Shown piece after piece: positions 9,282 to 21,667 of a stretch of 64,000 nt of DNA. Each line of letters begins with the position of its first letter. The first letter of the stretch is position 1. Below the pieces are notes generated by a model. The model had not been told where the DNA came from and searched no databases. It saw only the letters and a list, made by a program, of their open reading frames with translations. The position numbers were made by a program, and so were the translations under genes. The stretch spans positions 310,001 through 374,000 of the forward strand of contig NZ_JAUFPU010000019.1 of assembly GCF_030409555.1 (NCBI RefSeq). The letters run 5' to 3'. The stretch is from Chitinimonas viridis. GTDB taxonomy: Bacteria; Pseudomonadota; Gammaproteobacteria; Burkholderiales; Chitinimonadaceae.

Positions 9282-10292
9282 CTACCACAGCTTCAGCATA
9301 CCAGCGCCAACACTGCCCAGCACGCCAGCGTTGTACTTCTCGCGTGCCACCTTGACATTGATACAGCTGTTCAAGGCCACGGCAGAAGTCGCGCCAAAGG
9401 CTACCGAGCCAGCCAGTTGGCTACCGGCGTTGACTGCCGAAGGCAGGCCGTTGGTGCCAAATGCGGCTGTTGCGGTACCCGATAGCACGGTGGCGTTGTT
9501 GGTCGAAGCGGCACCGGCAGCTGAGCCGTTGAAGTAGAACAAGGTGCCAATGGTGTTGCTGATCGTCGGGTAGGTAGCCGTCACATTGGTTGCCGTTTGC
9601 TGGAACATGCCGCCAGCGATAGGTACCAAGGACAAAGTCACCGTACCGCTGGTGGAGTTCGCGCCGCTTGCACGGGCAATGGCAGTCACAAAACCCACTG
9701 CATCGGTATTGGCCGAAGCAGCAGTCAGGCCAACAGCACCCGTGGCAGTGAACGCCCAGTTCTTCGGACGGTTGGCAGTCACAGCGTAAGTCATCTGATC
9801 GGCGATATCGACATTCGCATTGAACGTCACATCACAGGTCACCGCCGTCGAGCCCGAACCGGAAACCGACGAATAGGAGAACGGTAGCGCAGCCACCGGC
9901 AGGCTGGTCGCACCCGTGGTCAGGAACACACCCGCCGTATTGCGGCCGTTGGTGAACTTGGAATACGCGCTGGCTGCCGGTTCGTTGGCACCTGCTGCAC
10001 CGATGGTCAGGGCAATGCTGCGACCCGAGGATGCGGCCAGTGTCGAGCTGCTGACGATGTAGGTCCAGGTGTTAGGTGCAGTCCCAGTGCCTTGGATCAT
10101 CTCAAGCAGAAGCACGCTGGAGGTGGTTTCGTCACCATTAGGCATCAGTGACGCGAAATAGATACCACCAGTAGTCAAGGGCTTGTAGTACACCTGCCCC
10201 TGACCAAAGCTCGGGTAATCAGCAGCTTGTGCGGTAAGACCCGCAGCAAGCAAGCCGACCCCTAGTGAGGTCTTGATAAGCTTGTGTTGCAT
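9282..10292 (-). CDS. secreted Ser/Thr/Ala/Gly-rich protein of unknown function
   Basis: 336 residues beginning MQHKLIKTSLGVGLLAAGLT, a clear Sec signal peptide that would be cut after AQA. The mature part is poor in charge and rich in Ser, Thr, Ala and Gly, with just two cysteines (in VTCDVTF and NSCINVK), enough for one disulfide. The composition resembles fimbrial, S-layer or outer-surface beta proteins, but I recognise no family. The start at 10292 is favoured by GGAG seven bases upstream. It has its own promoter (10334-10362) and terminator, and lies exactly between two glycosyltransferase operons, so it is a candidate glycosylation substrate. That link is inference. Confidence 0.75.
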   Translation of the reverse strand: MQHKLIKTSLGVGLLAAGLTAQAADYPSFGQGQVYYKPLTTGGIYFASLMPNGDETTSSVLLLEMIQGTGTAPNTWTYIVSSSTLAASSGRSIALTIGAAGANEPAASAYSKFTNGRNTAGVFLTTGATSLPVAALPFSYSSVSGSGSTAVTCDVTFNANVDIADQMTYAVTANRPKNWAFTATGAVGLTAASANTDAVGFVTAIARASGANSTSGTVTLSLVPIAGGMFQQTATNVTATYPTISNTIGTLFYFNGSAAGAASTNNATVLSGTATAAFGTNGLPSAVNAGSQLAGSVAFGATSAVALNSCINVKVAREKYNAGVLGSVGAGMLKLW

Positions 10293-10333
10293 GATTGAAG
10301 CTCCTTTGCGCAAAGGGTTGATGGTGCGAATCG

Positions 10334-10362
10334 ATAGTAGGACGGGTAAAAGGTAAATTCAA
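10334..10362 (-). promoter_or_regulatory. sigma70-type promoter of the secreted-protein gene
   Basis: On the minus strand TTGAAT (10357-10362), a 17-bp spacer and TACTAT (10334-10339), 42 bp upstream of the ATG. Just upstream of the -35 lies a palindrome TCAGTA-TT-TACTGA (10366-10379), a likely regulator site. Confidence 0.65.
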
Positions 10363-10379
10363 GTATCAGTATTTACTGA

Positions 10380-10807
10380 AGTACAACCAAGCCCTTGAAT
10401 CCACAGCCACCCCACGTACAAGACCACCGCACATGTTATCGACGCGCATTTCTAGAACTTTAGCTCTACTTATTGTGAAAAATACCAACAACCCATCACT
10501 GTTCGGCCCTTTCTCTATAGCAGTATTCGCGCCAGTTTGAGGCGCAATTTCCTTGCGCATTCAGGGATATATTCCCCCCCCTGTCCCATCACATGATCAG
10601 GCGGCAACCCAGCGCATACGGCAGCACAGTACATTGCAACACCATCGATACCCTTCCCGGCCGCACGGCAGGCCATTCTTTGCCAAGAGTATCGACAAGC
10701 TCTCGCAGCTATGCCTACCATGAGTTGCCTACCTTGCGTCAGCCATAGGCTTGGCGGCACAACTCTTGCACTTGTTCCCTGCGCCATTTATCTCTTCCTC
10801 TCCTGCC
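10380..10807. other. divergent intergenic region
   Basis: About 430 bp between the secreted-protein promoter and the second glycosyltransferase gene. No believable coding frame on either strand. A weak plus-strand promoter candidate (TTGCAC near 10765, TATCTC-like -10) could serve the glycosyltransferase. I see nothing else definable. Confidence 0.5.
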
Positions 10808-13165
10808 ATGACTAGCGAACAGACCCAGAGCACTCAAGAAGAAGCAAGCAAGGAAGCACCGGCCGACAAGGTCATGCGTGCCAGCAAACTCAGCGAGCAA
10901 GGCAAGCATGCAGAGGCCCTGGCCCTGCTGGAACCCATGCTGGAAGGTAATCCCGATTTCATTCCCCTGATCAATGCCTATGGCGTGGTACTGGCCCAGG
11001 CCGGCGATCTGGATGGCGCAAGAAAGCAGCTGGAACGCGCGGTGGAGCTTGAGCCCAAGATGGTTCAGGGGCTGGTCAATCTCGGCAACGTGGAAAAAAT
11101 TGCCGGCCGGTTCAGCGAGGCGGCAAAGTACTACCGCAAGGCCATCGAGCTCAATCCAGCCAACCCTGATGGCCATTACAACCTGGCAGTTGTGCAGGCT
11201 GAACTAGGCCAGGACGATGCTGCCGCCGAAAGCCTGCGGCTTGCCCTGCTGTTCCGGCCCACCCACGCCGAAGCCCACAACAACCTCGGCCATCTCCATA
11301 TGCGCCGCAACGAGCTGGAAAAAGCGGCATTCCATCTACGGCAGGCCCAGGTATGGATGCCCAGCCTGTATCAAGCGCGCAACAACCTGATCTCTGTCCT
11401 GTATCAGCTAGGCGAATATACCGAGGCCGAAATGCTGGTCAGCGACCAGCTGGCCATCAACCCCGACAACACCACAATACTGCGTGCCCATGCCGTTGGC
11501 CTCAGCTATATGGGCAGGCATAAGGAGGCCCATGCCACCCTGGAGCGCGTGCTCGAACTGGAGCCCGAGGCCAGCGATGTGCTGGGCAACCTGGGTACCA
11601 TCAAGCAGTTCCTGGGGGATTACGCAGGCGCCATCGACTGCATACAGCAAGCCATGCGCCTGCGCGGCACCAATCTGGCAGCCTGCTATGCCAATCTCGG
11701 CTCCGTATTCAGCGCCAAGGGTGACGTCCGCGGCGCCGCCGAACATTTCCGCCACGCTCTGATGCTGGCACCGGGCGAATGGCCGCTACTGTCCAACCTG
11801 GCAGTAGCCCAAGTGCGTGCCGGCGATGTGGCACTGGGCCTGCAAAGCCTGCGTCAGGCCATCGTGCTGGCACCCGACAAGCCTGAGCTGCAAAGCAATC
11901 TGATCTTCTCGCTGCATTACGATCACACCAGCAGCGCCGACACGCGCTATGCCGAGGCACGCCTCTGGAACGAGCGCTTTGCCCTGCCGCTCAAGGACAA
12001 ACAGCAGGCGCTACCGCATGCCACCGACCCCAACCGTAAGCTCAGGCTGGGCTTTGTGTCCGCCGACTTCCGCGATCATGCTGTCGCCAAGCTATTGGAG
12101 CCCGTGCTGCGTGAGTTGGACAAAGACCAGTTCGAGATTGTTTGCTATGCCGCCAACAACCAGGAAGACGAAGTCACCGCCAGGTTGCGGGCGCACGCCA
12201 CCCATTGGCGCAATATTGTGCCCCTGATACCCGAAGTCTTGGCAGACCGCATCCGCCAGGATGCCATTGATATTCTGTTCGATCTTTCGGTGCACACGCA
12301 GGGGAGCCGTCTCAAGGTGTTTGCACTGAAACCCGCGCCTATCCAGATCAGCTGGCTGGGTTTCTTTGCCACCACCGGGCTGGATGCAATGGACTGGCGC
12401 ATCAGTGATGCACAGATGGATCCCATCGGCCAGACCGAACAGTGGCACAGCGAGAAACTGCTGCGTCTGCCCAGCGCCTTCTGCTTCCAGCCACCCTCAG
12501 GCGCAAGTGCCATAGCGCCACTGCCGCTGTTACAGAACGGCCACCTTACCTTCGGCGCATTTACCCACTTCTCCCGTGCCAATAGCAAGGTACTCGATAC
12601 CTGGGCCGAGATGCTGCTGGAAGACTTCCCTGATGCCAAGCTACTGGTCTACAGCGGCGAATCGGCCGATAACACCGCAGCAATCGACCGCATCTATCGC
12701 TTGTTTGCACTGCGCGAAGTCCCGCGCGAGCGAGTGACGGTATTCGGCAAGAAGCCGCTGCCGGAATTCCTTGAACTCCTCAAGCAGGTGGACATCGCGC
12801 TCGACACCTTCCCCTATCCCGGCGGCGTCACCAGCTTGCTGACATTGTGGATGGGGCTACCCGTCCTGACTCTGGCCGGCCCTAGCTCATTCGAGCGTGC
12901 TGGCGCCAGCATCCTGAACGCACTGGATCTACCCGACTGGATAGCAACCGACACGGCCGACTATCGCCGCCGTGCACGGCAGCTTGCTGGCGACACCGCC
13001 AAGCTTGCCGCTACCAGGCTAGGCATGCGTGATCGCTTCTCCCGCTCCACCCTGGGCGATGCCAAGGCATTTACCCATGACTTTGAAGCAGCCTTGCGCA
13101 CTATCTGGCGAGAGCACGTAGCACAGCATGCCGGAACCGACCAGAGCAGCACCCACTCCGCATAA
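10808..13165 (+). CDS. second TPR-repeat SPINDLY/OGT-type glycosyltransferase (GT41)
   Basis: 785 residues from MTSEQTQSTQEE. An acidic N-tail, then about eleven TPRs to residue 400, then a GT41 domain from about 410: RKLRLGFVSADFRDHAVAK (conserved His), DILFDLSVHTQGSRLKVFALKPAPIQISWLGF, FTHFSRANSKVLDTWAE and DTFPYPGGVTSLLTLWMGLPVLTLAG. Two positions differ from the first copy: the Lys of FNAFGKIN is Arg here (FTHFSRAN), and NGGTTT is PGGVTS. These loops contact the nucleotide sugar in OGT, so donor preference may differ. I chose the start at 10808 because the residues encoded upstream look like leader noise. No clear Shine-Dalgarno is visible. Confidence 0.88.
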   Translation: MTSEQTQSTQEEASKEAPADKVMRASKLSEQGKHAEALALLEPMLEGNPDFIPLINAYGVVLAQAGDLDGARKQLERAVELEPKMVQGLVNLGNVEKIAGRFSEAAKYYRKAIELNPANPDGHYNLAVVQAELGQDDAAAESLRLALLFRPTHAEAHNNLGHLHMRRNELEKAAFHLRQAQVWMPSLYQARNNLISVLYQLGEYTEAEMLVSDQLAINPDNTTILRAHAVGLSYMGRHKEAHATLERVLELEPEASDVLGNLGTIKQFLGDYAGAIDCIQQAMRLRGTNLAACYANLGSVFSAKGDVRGAAEHFRHALMLAPGEWPLLSNLAVAQVRAGDVALGLQSLRQAIVLAPDKPELQSNLIFSLHYDHTSSADTRYAEARLWNERFALPLKDKQQALPHATDPNRKLRLGFVSADFRDHAVAKLLEPVLRELDKDQFEIVCYAANNQEDEVTARLRAHATHWRNIVPLIPEVLADRIRQDAIDILFDLSVHTQGSRLKVFALKPAPIQISWLGFFATTGLDAMDWRISDAQMDPIGQTEQWHSEKLLRLPSAFCFQPPSGASAIAPLPLLQNGHLTFGAFTHFSRANSKVLDTWAEMLLEDFPDAKLLVYSGESADNTAAIDRIYRLFALREVPRERVTVFGKKPLPEFLELLKQVDIALDTFPYPGGVTSLLTLWMGLPVLTLAGPSSFERAGASILNALDLPDWIATDTADYRRRARQLAGDTAKLAATRLGMRDRFSRSTLGDAKAFTHDFEAALRTIWREHVAQHAGTDQSSTHSA

Positions 13166-13349
13166 AGGAAACTGCCGGACAACTCGCTTTCGTCCCGATA
13201 CGGCGCTGCGCGCGAAAAATTTCTTCTCACCTATACCTTCATAGGCTGCGCCGAAATTTCTCACTCGCATCCGGTCTCGATCACGAGTCGAGGCAGCCGG
13301 CAGGCCCCAACACCCGATGCAATCAGTCAAAACCAAAAAGGGAGAGACA

Positions 13350-14357
13350 ATGGTTTCAACGCAAGAGAGCGCCGAAAACTGGGAGAAAGAAGCCACTGCA
13401 CTCATGCAGGCGGGCAATCTGGGGCTGGCAGCCACAGGCTTGCAGGCCAGATTGGCCGAATCGCCGTTGGATGCAAGGGCACTGGCCTTGATGGGCATGG
13501 TGCAACTGATGCTGGAACGCTATGAAGAAGCCGTTGCCTTCTTGCGCGTCAGTCTGCTGCGCGAACCCAATGACGCCCGGACCCTGAACAGCTTCGGTCT
13601 GGGCCTGCGCGCCAGTGGCATGCTGCACAATGCACGGCAGGCGCTGGAACAGGCATTGGCGCTGGAACCCAGCGACCCGGCCATCAATGCCAACCTGGCC
13701 AACGTCTGTGCCAGCCTGGGTGACCAGGCCCGCGTCCGCGCCTTGCTCGAGCCCATGGTCGATGCCATCGATGAAGCGCCGGTTGAATGGTGGGTCATGC
13801 TGGCCGGCGCCCTGTTGGCCCAAGGCGAAGCCCATGCCGCCCACGCCCGCCTCGACACCGCCGTCGCACGCTGGCCCGACCAGCTTGCACTCAGGGTGCA
13901 ACAAATAGTTGCCATCAGCCTGGCAGGCCAGCATGCCGCCGCACTGGATCATCTGCAAACCCTGGTCAGCATGGTGAACGGCGACCCGGAAGTGTTGGGC
14001 CGCCTTGCCAACCAGGCACGTGCCTTTAAGGCCAATGAGCTGGCGCTGGCCTGCTTTGAGCAGTTACGTCGCCAACCTGGATCGAACATGGAGGCCACCT
14101 TGAACGCCACCATGAACTTCGGCATCGTACTCGCCGATCTGGACAGGCACGCCGATGCAGTCGCCGCTTTCAGCGAAGCCATTGCCCTGGTGCCCGAGCT
14201 GGCCGATGCCTATCGCATGCGTGGCGTGTCGCGCGCCAAGCTGGGTCAGACAGCAAGTGCCATCAGTGATCTACAGCGCAGCTTGCAACTGCATCCAGCC
14301 CACCCCGACGCGCTTGCGGCACTTGAAACCCTGCAGGCAGCTCATCCAGCCGCCTGA
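13350..14357 (+). CDS. tetratricopeptide repeat protein
   Basis: 335 residues of TPR helices with no enzymatic domain and no signal peptide; repeats such as ALALMGMVQLMLERYEEAV and NANLANVCASLGDQARV are clear. The start at 13350 is supported by GGGAGAG eight bases upstream. It follows the second glycosyltransferase by 184 bp and precedes a methyltransferase, all on the plus strand, mirroring the TPR-plus-transferase pair on the other side of the secreted-protein gene. Probably a cytoplasmic scaffold for the glycosylation machinery (inferred from context). Confidence 0.8.
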   Translation: MVSTQESAENWEKEATALMQAGNLGLAATGLQARLAESPLDARALALMGMVQLMLERYEEAVAFLRVSLLREPNDARTLNSFGLGLRASGMLHNARQALEQALALEPSDPAINANLANVCASLGDQARVRALLEPMVDAIDEAPVEWWVMLAGALLAQGEAHAAHARLDTAVARWPDQLALRVQQIVAISLAGQHAAALDHLQTLVSMVNGDPEVLGRLANQARAFKANELALACFEQLRRQPGSNMEATLNATMNFGIVLADLDRHADAVAAFSEAIALVPELADAYRMRGVSRAKLGQTASAISDLQRSLQLHPAHPDALAALETLQAAHPAA

Positions 14358-14414
14358 ACTGCCTCGGCATGCTGCCCGTTCAACTCAGCGCTCCGCGCGA
14401 CACAGGAATGAACC

Positions 14415-14957
14415 ATGCGTAAAGTCCTCCATGTAGGTTGCGGCGACTACCATCCGCTGCGCGTCCACCCCATCTTCCGTTTTGGCGAATGGCAGGAAAT
14501 CCGCTTCGACATCGACCCCAACGTCAAGCCGGATCTCATCGGCACCATGACCGACATGTCCTCGGTCGAGGACGGGGGCTTCGATGCCATATTCTCGTCA
14601 CACAATGTCGAGCACCTCTATCCGCACGAAGTACCCGTGGCCCTGTCCGAATTCCGCCGCGTGCTCAAACCAGGTGGCTTTGCCCTGATCACCCTGCCCG
14701 ATATACAGGCAGTGGCACAGCTGGTGGCTGCGGACAGGCTGGAAGACACCGCCTATATCTCCCCCGCCGGCCCCATCTGCCCAATAGACATGATGTACGG
14801 CCTGCGTAGCTCCATGGCCGCCGGCAACCTCTTTATGGCGCACCGCACAGCCTTCACCGCCAAGACCTTGGGGCAACATCTGTTGAATACCGGTTTCAGC
14901 GAAGTCTCGGTACGCCACGGCGAGGGCTACGATCTCTGGGCGCTGGCTGTCAAATAA
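14415..14957 (+). CDS. class I SAM-dependent methyltransferase
   Basis: 180 residues. The SAM loop is LHVGCGDYHPLRVHP (residues 5-19), then FDIDPNVKPD, the Asp-rich FDAIFSSHNVEHLYPHEV and FRRVLKPGGFALITLPD, matching Methyltransf_11-type folds. An AGGA ribosome site precedes the ATG. It closes the plus-strand glycosylation gene set. Substrate is not evident; a sugar or glycoprotein is plausible from its neighbours. The first glycine motif is GCG, so it should bind SAM. Confidence 0.8.
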   Translation: MRKVLHVGCGDYHPLRVHPIFRFGEWQEIRFDIDPNVKPDLIGTMTDMSSVEDGGFDAIFSSHNVEHLYPHEVPVALSEFRRVLKPGGFALITLPDIQAVAQLVAADRLEDTAYISPAGPICPIDMMYGLRSSMAAGNLFMAHRTAFTAKTLGQHLLNTGFSEVSVRHGEGYDLWALAVK

Positions 14958-15024
14958 GGGAACCTTGTCTGGCCTGTACAATCAACAAGATGGCAAGGCC
15001 ACTCAACTGTATGGAGTTCGCGTC

Positions 15025-15495
15025 ATGATGCATATGCTCAAGATAAATACCATGGCCGGTATGGTTCTGCTGGCAGGCGGGCTGACTGCGGCACAGGCTG
15101 CTGAAACACTCAAGGTCAAGCCGGGGCTTTGGCAGGTTGACCGCACCATGGAGCTGGGCGCCATGCCCTTCCCGCCCAAGACCGTCCGCTATCACGGCTG
15201 CATCAAACCAGGCGACCCCGAAGGCGTACTGGCCATTACCGGCTATGGCCGGCCTGATGTAACCAACGGTTGCAAGATTATCGACAAGGCCATCACCACC
15301 AACAGCTACCAGGCCAAGTTGCTTTGCCAGGGCGAACCACCTGGGCCGGGGGTGATCGATATAAAGGTAAGTGGCGACAGCCTGGTTTCAGAGGTATTGG
15401 TGGGCGAGCGCATTCCAGGCAGCACCCGCTGGATATCCTTCAAGGACGAAAGCAAGTACCTGGGCGCCTGCCCGCCACCAGAGAAGGCTAGCTAG
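15025..15495 (+). CDS. DUF3617-like exported protein
   Basis: 156 residues with a Sec signal peptide (MLKINTMAGMVLLAGGLTAA, cut near AQA). The mature part begins LKVKPGLWQVDRTMELG and has paired cysteines (HGCIKPGD, NGCKIID, LLCQGE, GACPPP), the layout of DUF3617 proteins, a periplasmic family with no known activity. The start at 15025 is preceded by TGGAG. A strong terminator follows 27 bp after the stop. Confidence 0.7.
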   Translation: MMHMLKINTMAGMVLLAGGLTAAQAAETLKVKPGLWQVDRTMELGAMPFPPKTVRYHGCIKPGDPEGVLAITGYGRPDVTNGCKIIDKAITTNSYQAKLLCQGEPPGPGVIDIKVSGDSLVSEVLVGERIPGSTRWISFKDESKYLGACPPPEKAS

Positions 15496-15522
15496 CCAAC
15501 ACAGTAGTATGTATGGGCAAAC

Positions 15523-15551
15523 AAGAAACCCCGCCATAAGCGGGGTTTCTT
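15523..15551. terminator. bidirectional rho-independent terminator
   Basis: Perfect 12-bp stem AAGAAACCCCGC / GCGGGGTTTCTT with a 5-nt loop, lying between the convergent DUF3617-like gene (plus) and peptide deformylase gene (minus). The A/T-rich outer ends give U-tracts in both directions. Confidence 0.9.
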
Positions 15552-15575
15552 GTTGTATGCCATCTTGCCGCAAAT

Positions 15576-16112
15576 CTAGTCCAGCTCGGCCAAGCCCGGC
15601 ATCAGCACATCAGTAAAACCAAAGTCACGCAGATCCTTGATGCGCATAGGGTAAAGCATGCCGAACAGATGATCGCATTCATGCTGCACCACGCGCGCAT
15701 GAAAGCCCTCCACCGTACGGTCTATCACCTGCCCATGCTCGTCAAAACCCTGGTAACGCAAATGCTGGTAGCGCGGCACCAGGCCACGCATGCCAGGCAC
15801 GCTAAGGCAGCCTTCCCAGTCATCCACCATCTCCTCACCCAGAGGCGTGAGGATGGGGTTGCAAAGAATGGTGAACGGTACGATTTCAGCATCCGGGTAG
15901 CGCGGGCTCTTGAAGCCGCCAAACAGGGTCAACTGCTTGGAAACACCTATCTGCGGCGCAGCAATGCCTGCCCCATCCATGGCCTGCATGGTGTCCTGCA
16001 TGTCCTGTATCAGGGCTGCCAACTCCGGCGAGCCAAACTCTTCAGGCGTTACCAGCTCCGCTGTTTGCAACAACAGCGGGCTGCCCATCTTGACTATCGG
16101 CCTAATCGCCAT
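15576..16112 (-). CDS. def: peptide deformylase
   Basis: Removes the formyl group from the N-terminal Met of nascent proteins. All three metal-site motifs are present: [10 protein letters not shown] (residues 47-56), EGCLSVPG with the ligand Cys102, and QHECDHLFG with His144, Glu145 and His148. At 178 residues it is full length. Its ATG overlaps the end of the thioinosine phosphorylase gene by 11 nt, an unusual operon partner for def, which more often pairs with fmt. It may therefore be a second deformylase copy. Confidence 0.95.
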   Translation of the reverse strand: MAIRPIVKMGSPLLLQTAELVTPEEFGSPELAALIQDMQDTMQAMDGAGIAAPQIGVSKQLTLFGGFKSPRYPDAEIVPFTILCNPILTPLGEEMVDDWEGCLSVPGMRGLVPRYQHLRYQGFDEHGQVIDRTVEGFHARVVQHECDHLFGMLYPMRIKDLRDFGFTDVLMPGLAELD

Positions 16113-16848
16113 CGACTTTCACCAAGGCTTCCAGTATGCGGTGCACATGCTCAATGGCCTCGCCAAAAACCCCTTCGGCCGCAGCCAGATCGACATGGTG
16201 CTGGCTATTGCCACGGCCGGCAGCCCAATTGGAGACCACGGCGATGGTGGCATAGCGCAAGCCGGCCTCGCGGGCCAGGGCGGCCTCGGGCATGCCTGTC
16301 ATGCCTACCATGTGCCCACCATCGTTGAAGATGCGGTTGATCTCGGCGGCGGTTTCCAGCCGGGGGCCTTGCGTCGCGGCATAGACACCACCATCCACCA
16401 CCTTCTGCCCGGCAGCATGGGCAGCCTTGAGTATGCGCGCACGCAGCTTGGGGTTGTATGGCTCGGTAAAGTCCACATGGGTTACCGGCTTGTCGCCACC
16501 TTCAAAATAGGTGTGCTTGCGGCCACTGGTGTAATCAATGATCTGATCAGGCACCGCCACCGTACCCGGCGGTAGGTCGTCGCGTATGCCACCCACTGTG
16601 CAGACCGACACCACGCGCTTGACCTTCTGTTCGGCCAGCGCCCAGATATTGGCGCGGTAGTTGATTTCATGCGGTGGGATGGTATGGCCGTAACCATGCC
16701 GGGCAATGAACACCACCTGATGCTCATTGATGTCGCCAAACGTCAGTGCGCCAGAAGGCTCGCCATAGGGGGTGCGAATAACCTGCCGATGTGTGATCTT
16801 GAGATTCTTGAGCCGGGTAAGACCGGTTCCGCCGATGATGGCGAGCAT
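16102..16848 (-). CDS. S-methyl-5'-thioinosine phosphorylase
   Basis: A trimeric purine nucleoside phosphorylase of the MTAP family, 248 residues. Key motifs are IGGTGL at the N-terminus, [25 protein letters not shown] (phosphate and ribose site), [16 protein letters not shown] and [29 protein letters not shown]. The last block is typical of the proteobacterial enzymes that use methylthioinosine in place of methylthioadenosine in polyamine by-product salvage. Substrate assignment within MTAP/PNP is by motif memory, so methylthioadenosine remains possible. It heads a two-gene operon with def behind a good promoter. Confidence 0.85.
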   Translation of the reverse strand: MLAIIGGTGLTRLKNLKITHRQVIRTPYGEPSGALTFGDINEHQVVFIARHGYGHTIPPHEINYRANIWALAEQKVKRVVSVCTVGGIRDDLPPGTVAVPDQIIDYTSGRKHTYFEGGDKPVTHVDFTEPYNPKLRARILKAAHAAGQKVVDGGVYAATQGPRLETAAEINRIFNDGGHMVGMTGMPEAALAREAGLRYATIAVVSNWAAGRGNSQHHVDLAAAEGVFGEAIEHVHRILEALVKVDGD

Positions 16849-16880
16849 GCGCCCGTCCCTTTCTTGTTCGTTCGAGCTTT

Positions 16881-16908
16881 ATTGTAAGCGGGTTTGCAGT
16901 GCGGGCAA
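16881..16908 (-). promoter_or_regulatory. sigma70-type promoter of the phosphorylase-def operon
   Basis: Minus strand: TTGCCC (16903-16908), a 16-bp spacer and TACAAT (16881-16886), 33 bp before the ATG at 16848. An AAAGGGA ribosome site follows. Confidence 0.65.
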
Positions 16909-16986
16909 TACCACGGCTTGGGGGCGCTCAGGAATACCCACTGTGCCAAACCTGCGGCAATGATGCAAACAGACTGGCTTGCCGCT

Positions 16987-17433
16987 TCAATCCAGCGCCA
17001 GGGTGTAGGTGCGAAACACCTGATCATATTGCCAGCCGTGCGCCTCGTATACACGCTGCGCTACCGTATTGTCGTGCGCGGTAGAAAGCTGCAGATAGGC
17101 GGCACCGCTGGCGCGCCCCAGCCGGCGTGCTTCCTCCAGCATGGCGGTAGCCACGCCATGGCCGCGTGCCTCGGCTGCGGTATATAGGTCGTACAGCACC
17201 CAGATGGGCGCCAGCGCCACCGAACAGAAGGTCGGGTAGAGCTGCATGAAGCCCACCGCCTTGCCATCCAGTTCTGCCAGAAAAACAACGGACTGTTCGC
17301 TTTGCAGGCGCATGGTCAGCCAGGTGCGGGCCGCACTCTGGTCGGATGGCTGCTGGTAGAACTGCCGGTAGGCATCAAACAGTCGGGTGGCTTCCGCCAG
17401 ATCATCCCCTGCCTTGAGCTGGCGTAATTTCAT
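16987..17433 (-). CDS. GNAT family N-acetyltransferase
   Basis: 148 residues of one GNAT fold: LVLF-like N-strand [38 protein letters not shown], then the acetyl-CoA loop [20 protein letters not shown] and the C-terminal [16 protein letters not shown]. Substrate unknown. Its ATG overlaps the galU stop as ATGA, so it is translationally coupled at the end of the zipA-ligA-galU operon. Confidence 0.85.
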   Translation of the reverse strand: MKLRQLKAGDDLAEATRLFDAYRQFYQQPSDQSAARTWLTMRLQSEQSVVFLAELDGKAVGFMQLYPTFCSVALAPIWVLYDLYTAAEARGHGVATAMLEEARRLGRASGAAYLQLSTAHDNTVAQRVYEAHGWQYDQVFRTYTLALD

Positions 17434-18314
17434 AGCTGCTCACCTGTGGTGCAGAATTGATGCAGATAGGCCGTGAACTCCTTGCCCACCTCGGGATGGC
17501 GCGAAGCATAGGCCAGCGTGGCCTGTAGATAGCCAAGCTTGGTGCCGCAATCGTAGCGCACCCCTTCAAAAGGCAGGGCCAACACCCGTTCCTCTTCCAG
17601 TAGGGCAGCAATGGCATCGGTCAGCTGTATTTCACCGCCCTTGCCTGGGCTTGCCTTGATCAAATGCCGGAAAATGCGCGGGCTCAGTATGTAACGCCCC
17701 ACCACGGCCATGGTGGAAGGTGCTTCAGCCGGCTTGGGCTTCTCAACGATGCCGGAAATCTTGAGGTGCCCACCGCCATTCGGTGCAGCCACAACAATGC
17801 CGTACGAGCCTGTCTCCTCGCGCGCTACCTCCTGCACGCCAATGATTGAGCTGTGGGTATCGTCATACAGCTCCACCATCTGCTGCATCACTGGCTTGGT
17901 AGCATCAATCAGGTCATCAGCCAGGATCACCGCAAAGGGCTCGTCACCGACCAGCGGACGGGCGCAGAGTACGGCATGGCCCAAGCCCAAGGCCTCGGGC
18001 TGGCGCACGTAGGCGCAGCAGACATTGCGCGGAATGATATTGCGCACCATCTCCAGCAACTCATGCTTTTGCTTGGCCTCCAGCTCGGTCTCCAGCTCAT
18101 AGGCCTTGTCGAAATGGTCCTCAATAGCGCGCTTGTTACGGCCCGTCACAAATATCATCTCGGTGATGCCGGCGGCGATGGCCTCCTCCACGGCGTACTG
18201 GATCAATGGCTTGTCCACTACGTTCAGCATTTCTTTGGGGCTGGCCTTGGTGGCAGGCAAAAAACGCGTGCCCAGTCCAGCAACTGGGAAGACCGCCTTG
18301 GTAACTTTTTGCAT
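17430..18314 (-). CDS. galU: UTP--glucose-1-phosphate uridylyltransferase
   Basis: Makes UDP-glucose for exopolysaccharide, LPS and sugar interconversion. 294 residues with the nucleotidyltransferase signature [24 protein letters not shown] at the start and later [29 protein letters not shown] and [18 protein letters not shown] chose the start at 18314 ([10 protein letters not shown]); the upstream in-frame codons are Cys/Arg-rich noise. It lies 22 bp after ligA and overlaps the GNAT gene by 4 nt. Confidence 0.95.
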   Translation of the reverse strand: MQKVTKAVFPVAGLGTRFLPATKASPKEMLNVVDKPLIQYAVEEAIAAGITEMIFVTGRNKRAIEDHFDKAYELETELEAKQKHELLEMVRNIIPRNVCCAYVRQPEALGLGHAVLCARPLVGDEPFAVILADDLIDATKPVMQQMVELYDDTHSSIIGVQEVAREETGSYGIVVAAPNGGGHLKISGIVEKPKPAEAPSTMAVVGRYILSPRIFRHLIKASPGKGGEIQLTDAIAALLEEERVLALPFEGVRYDCGTKLGYLQATLAYASRHPEVGKEFTAYLHQFCTTGEQL

Positions 18315-18336
18315 TCGGAGATATCCGCCTGAATCT

Positions 18337-21521
<3,185 letters not shown>

Positions 21522-21642
21522 GCCTTATATTCTCCGCGCCATGCATGCGGCGTACGATAGCGGCGGAGCTTAGCGGATGTAGTGGCCTGCGCCAAGAACG
21601 GCACAGGTATTCACAGGGCAATGTACCCACGGCACCATCACA

Positions 21643-21660
21643 GTTGGCACAATTGCCAAC
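21643..21660. repeat. perfect inverted repeat upstream of zipA
   Basis: Arms GTTGGCA and TGCCAAC around a CAAT spacer. It starts 8 bp after the response regulator stop codon and 122 bp before zipA. There is no T-tract, so an operator is more likely than a terminator. Confidence 0.4.
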
Positions 21661-21667
21661 ACCAGGC

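Noticed and set aside
10366-10560. 64-residue minus-strand frame in the divergent region
   Set aside because: Overlaps the promoter palindrome, has no ribosome site and matches nothing.
21643-21660. GTTGGCA/TGCCAAC as terminator of the response regulator gene
   Set aside because: No T-tract after the stem; kept only as an inverted repeat.
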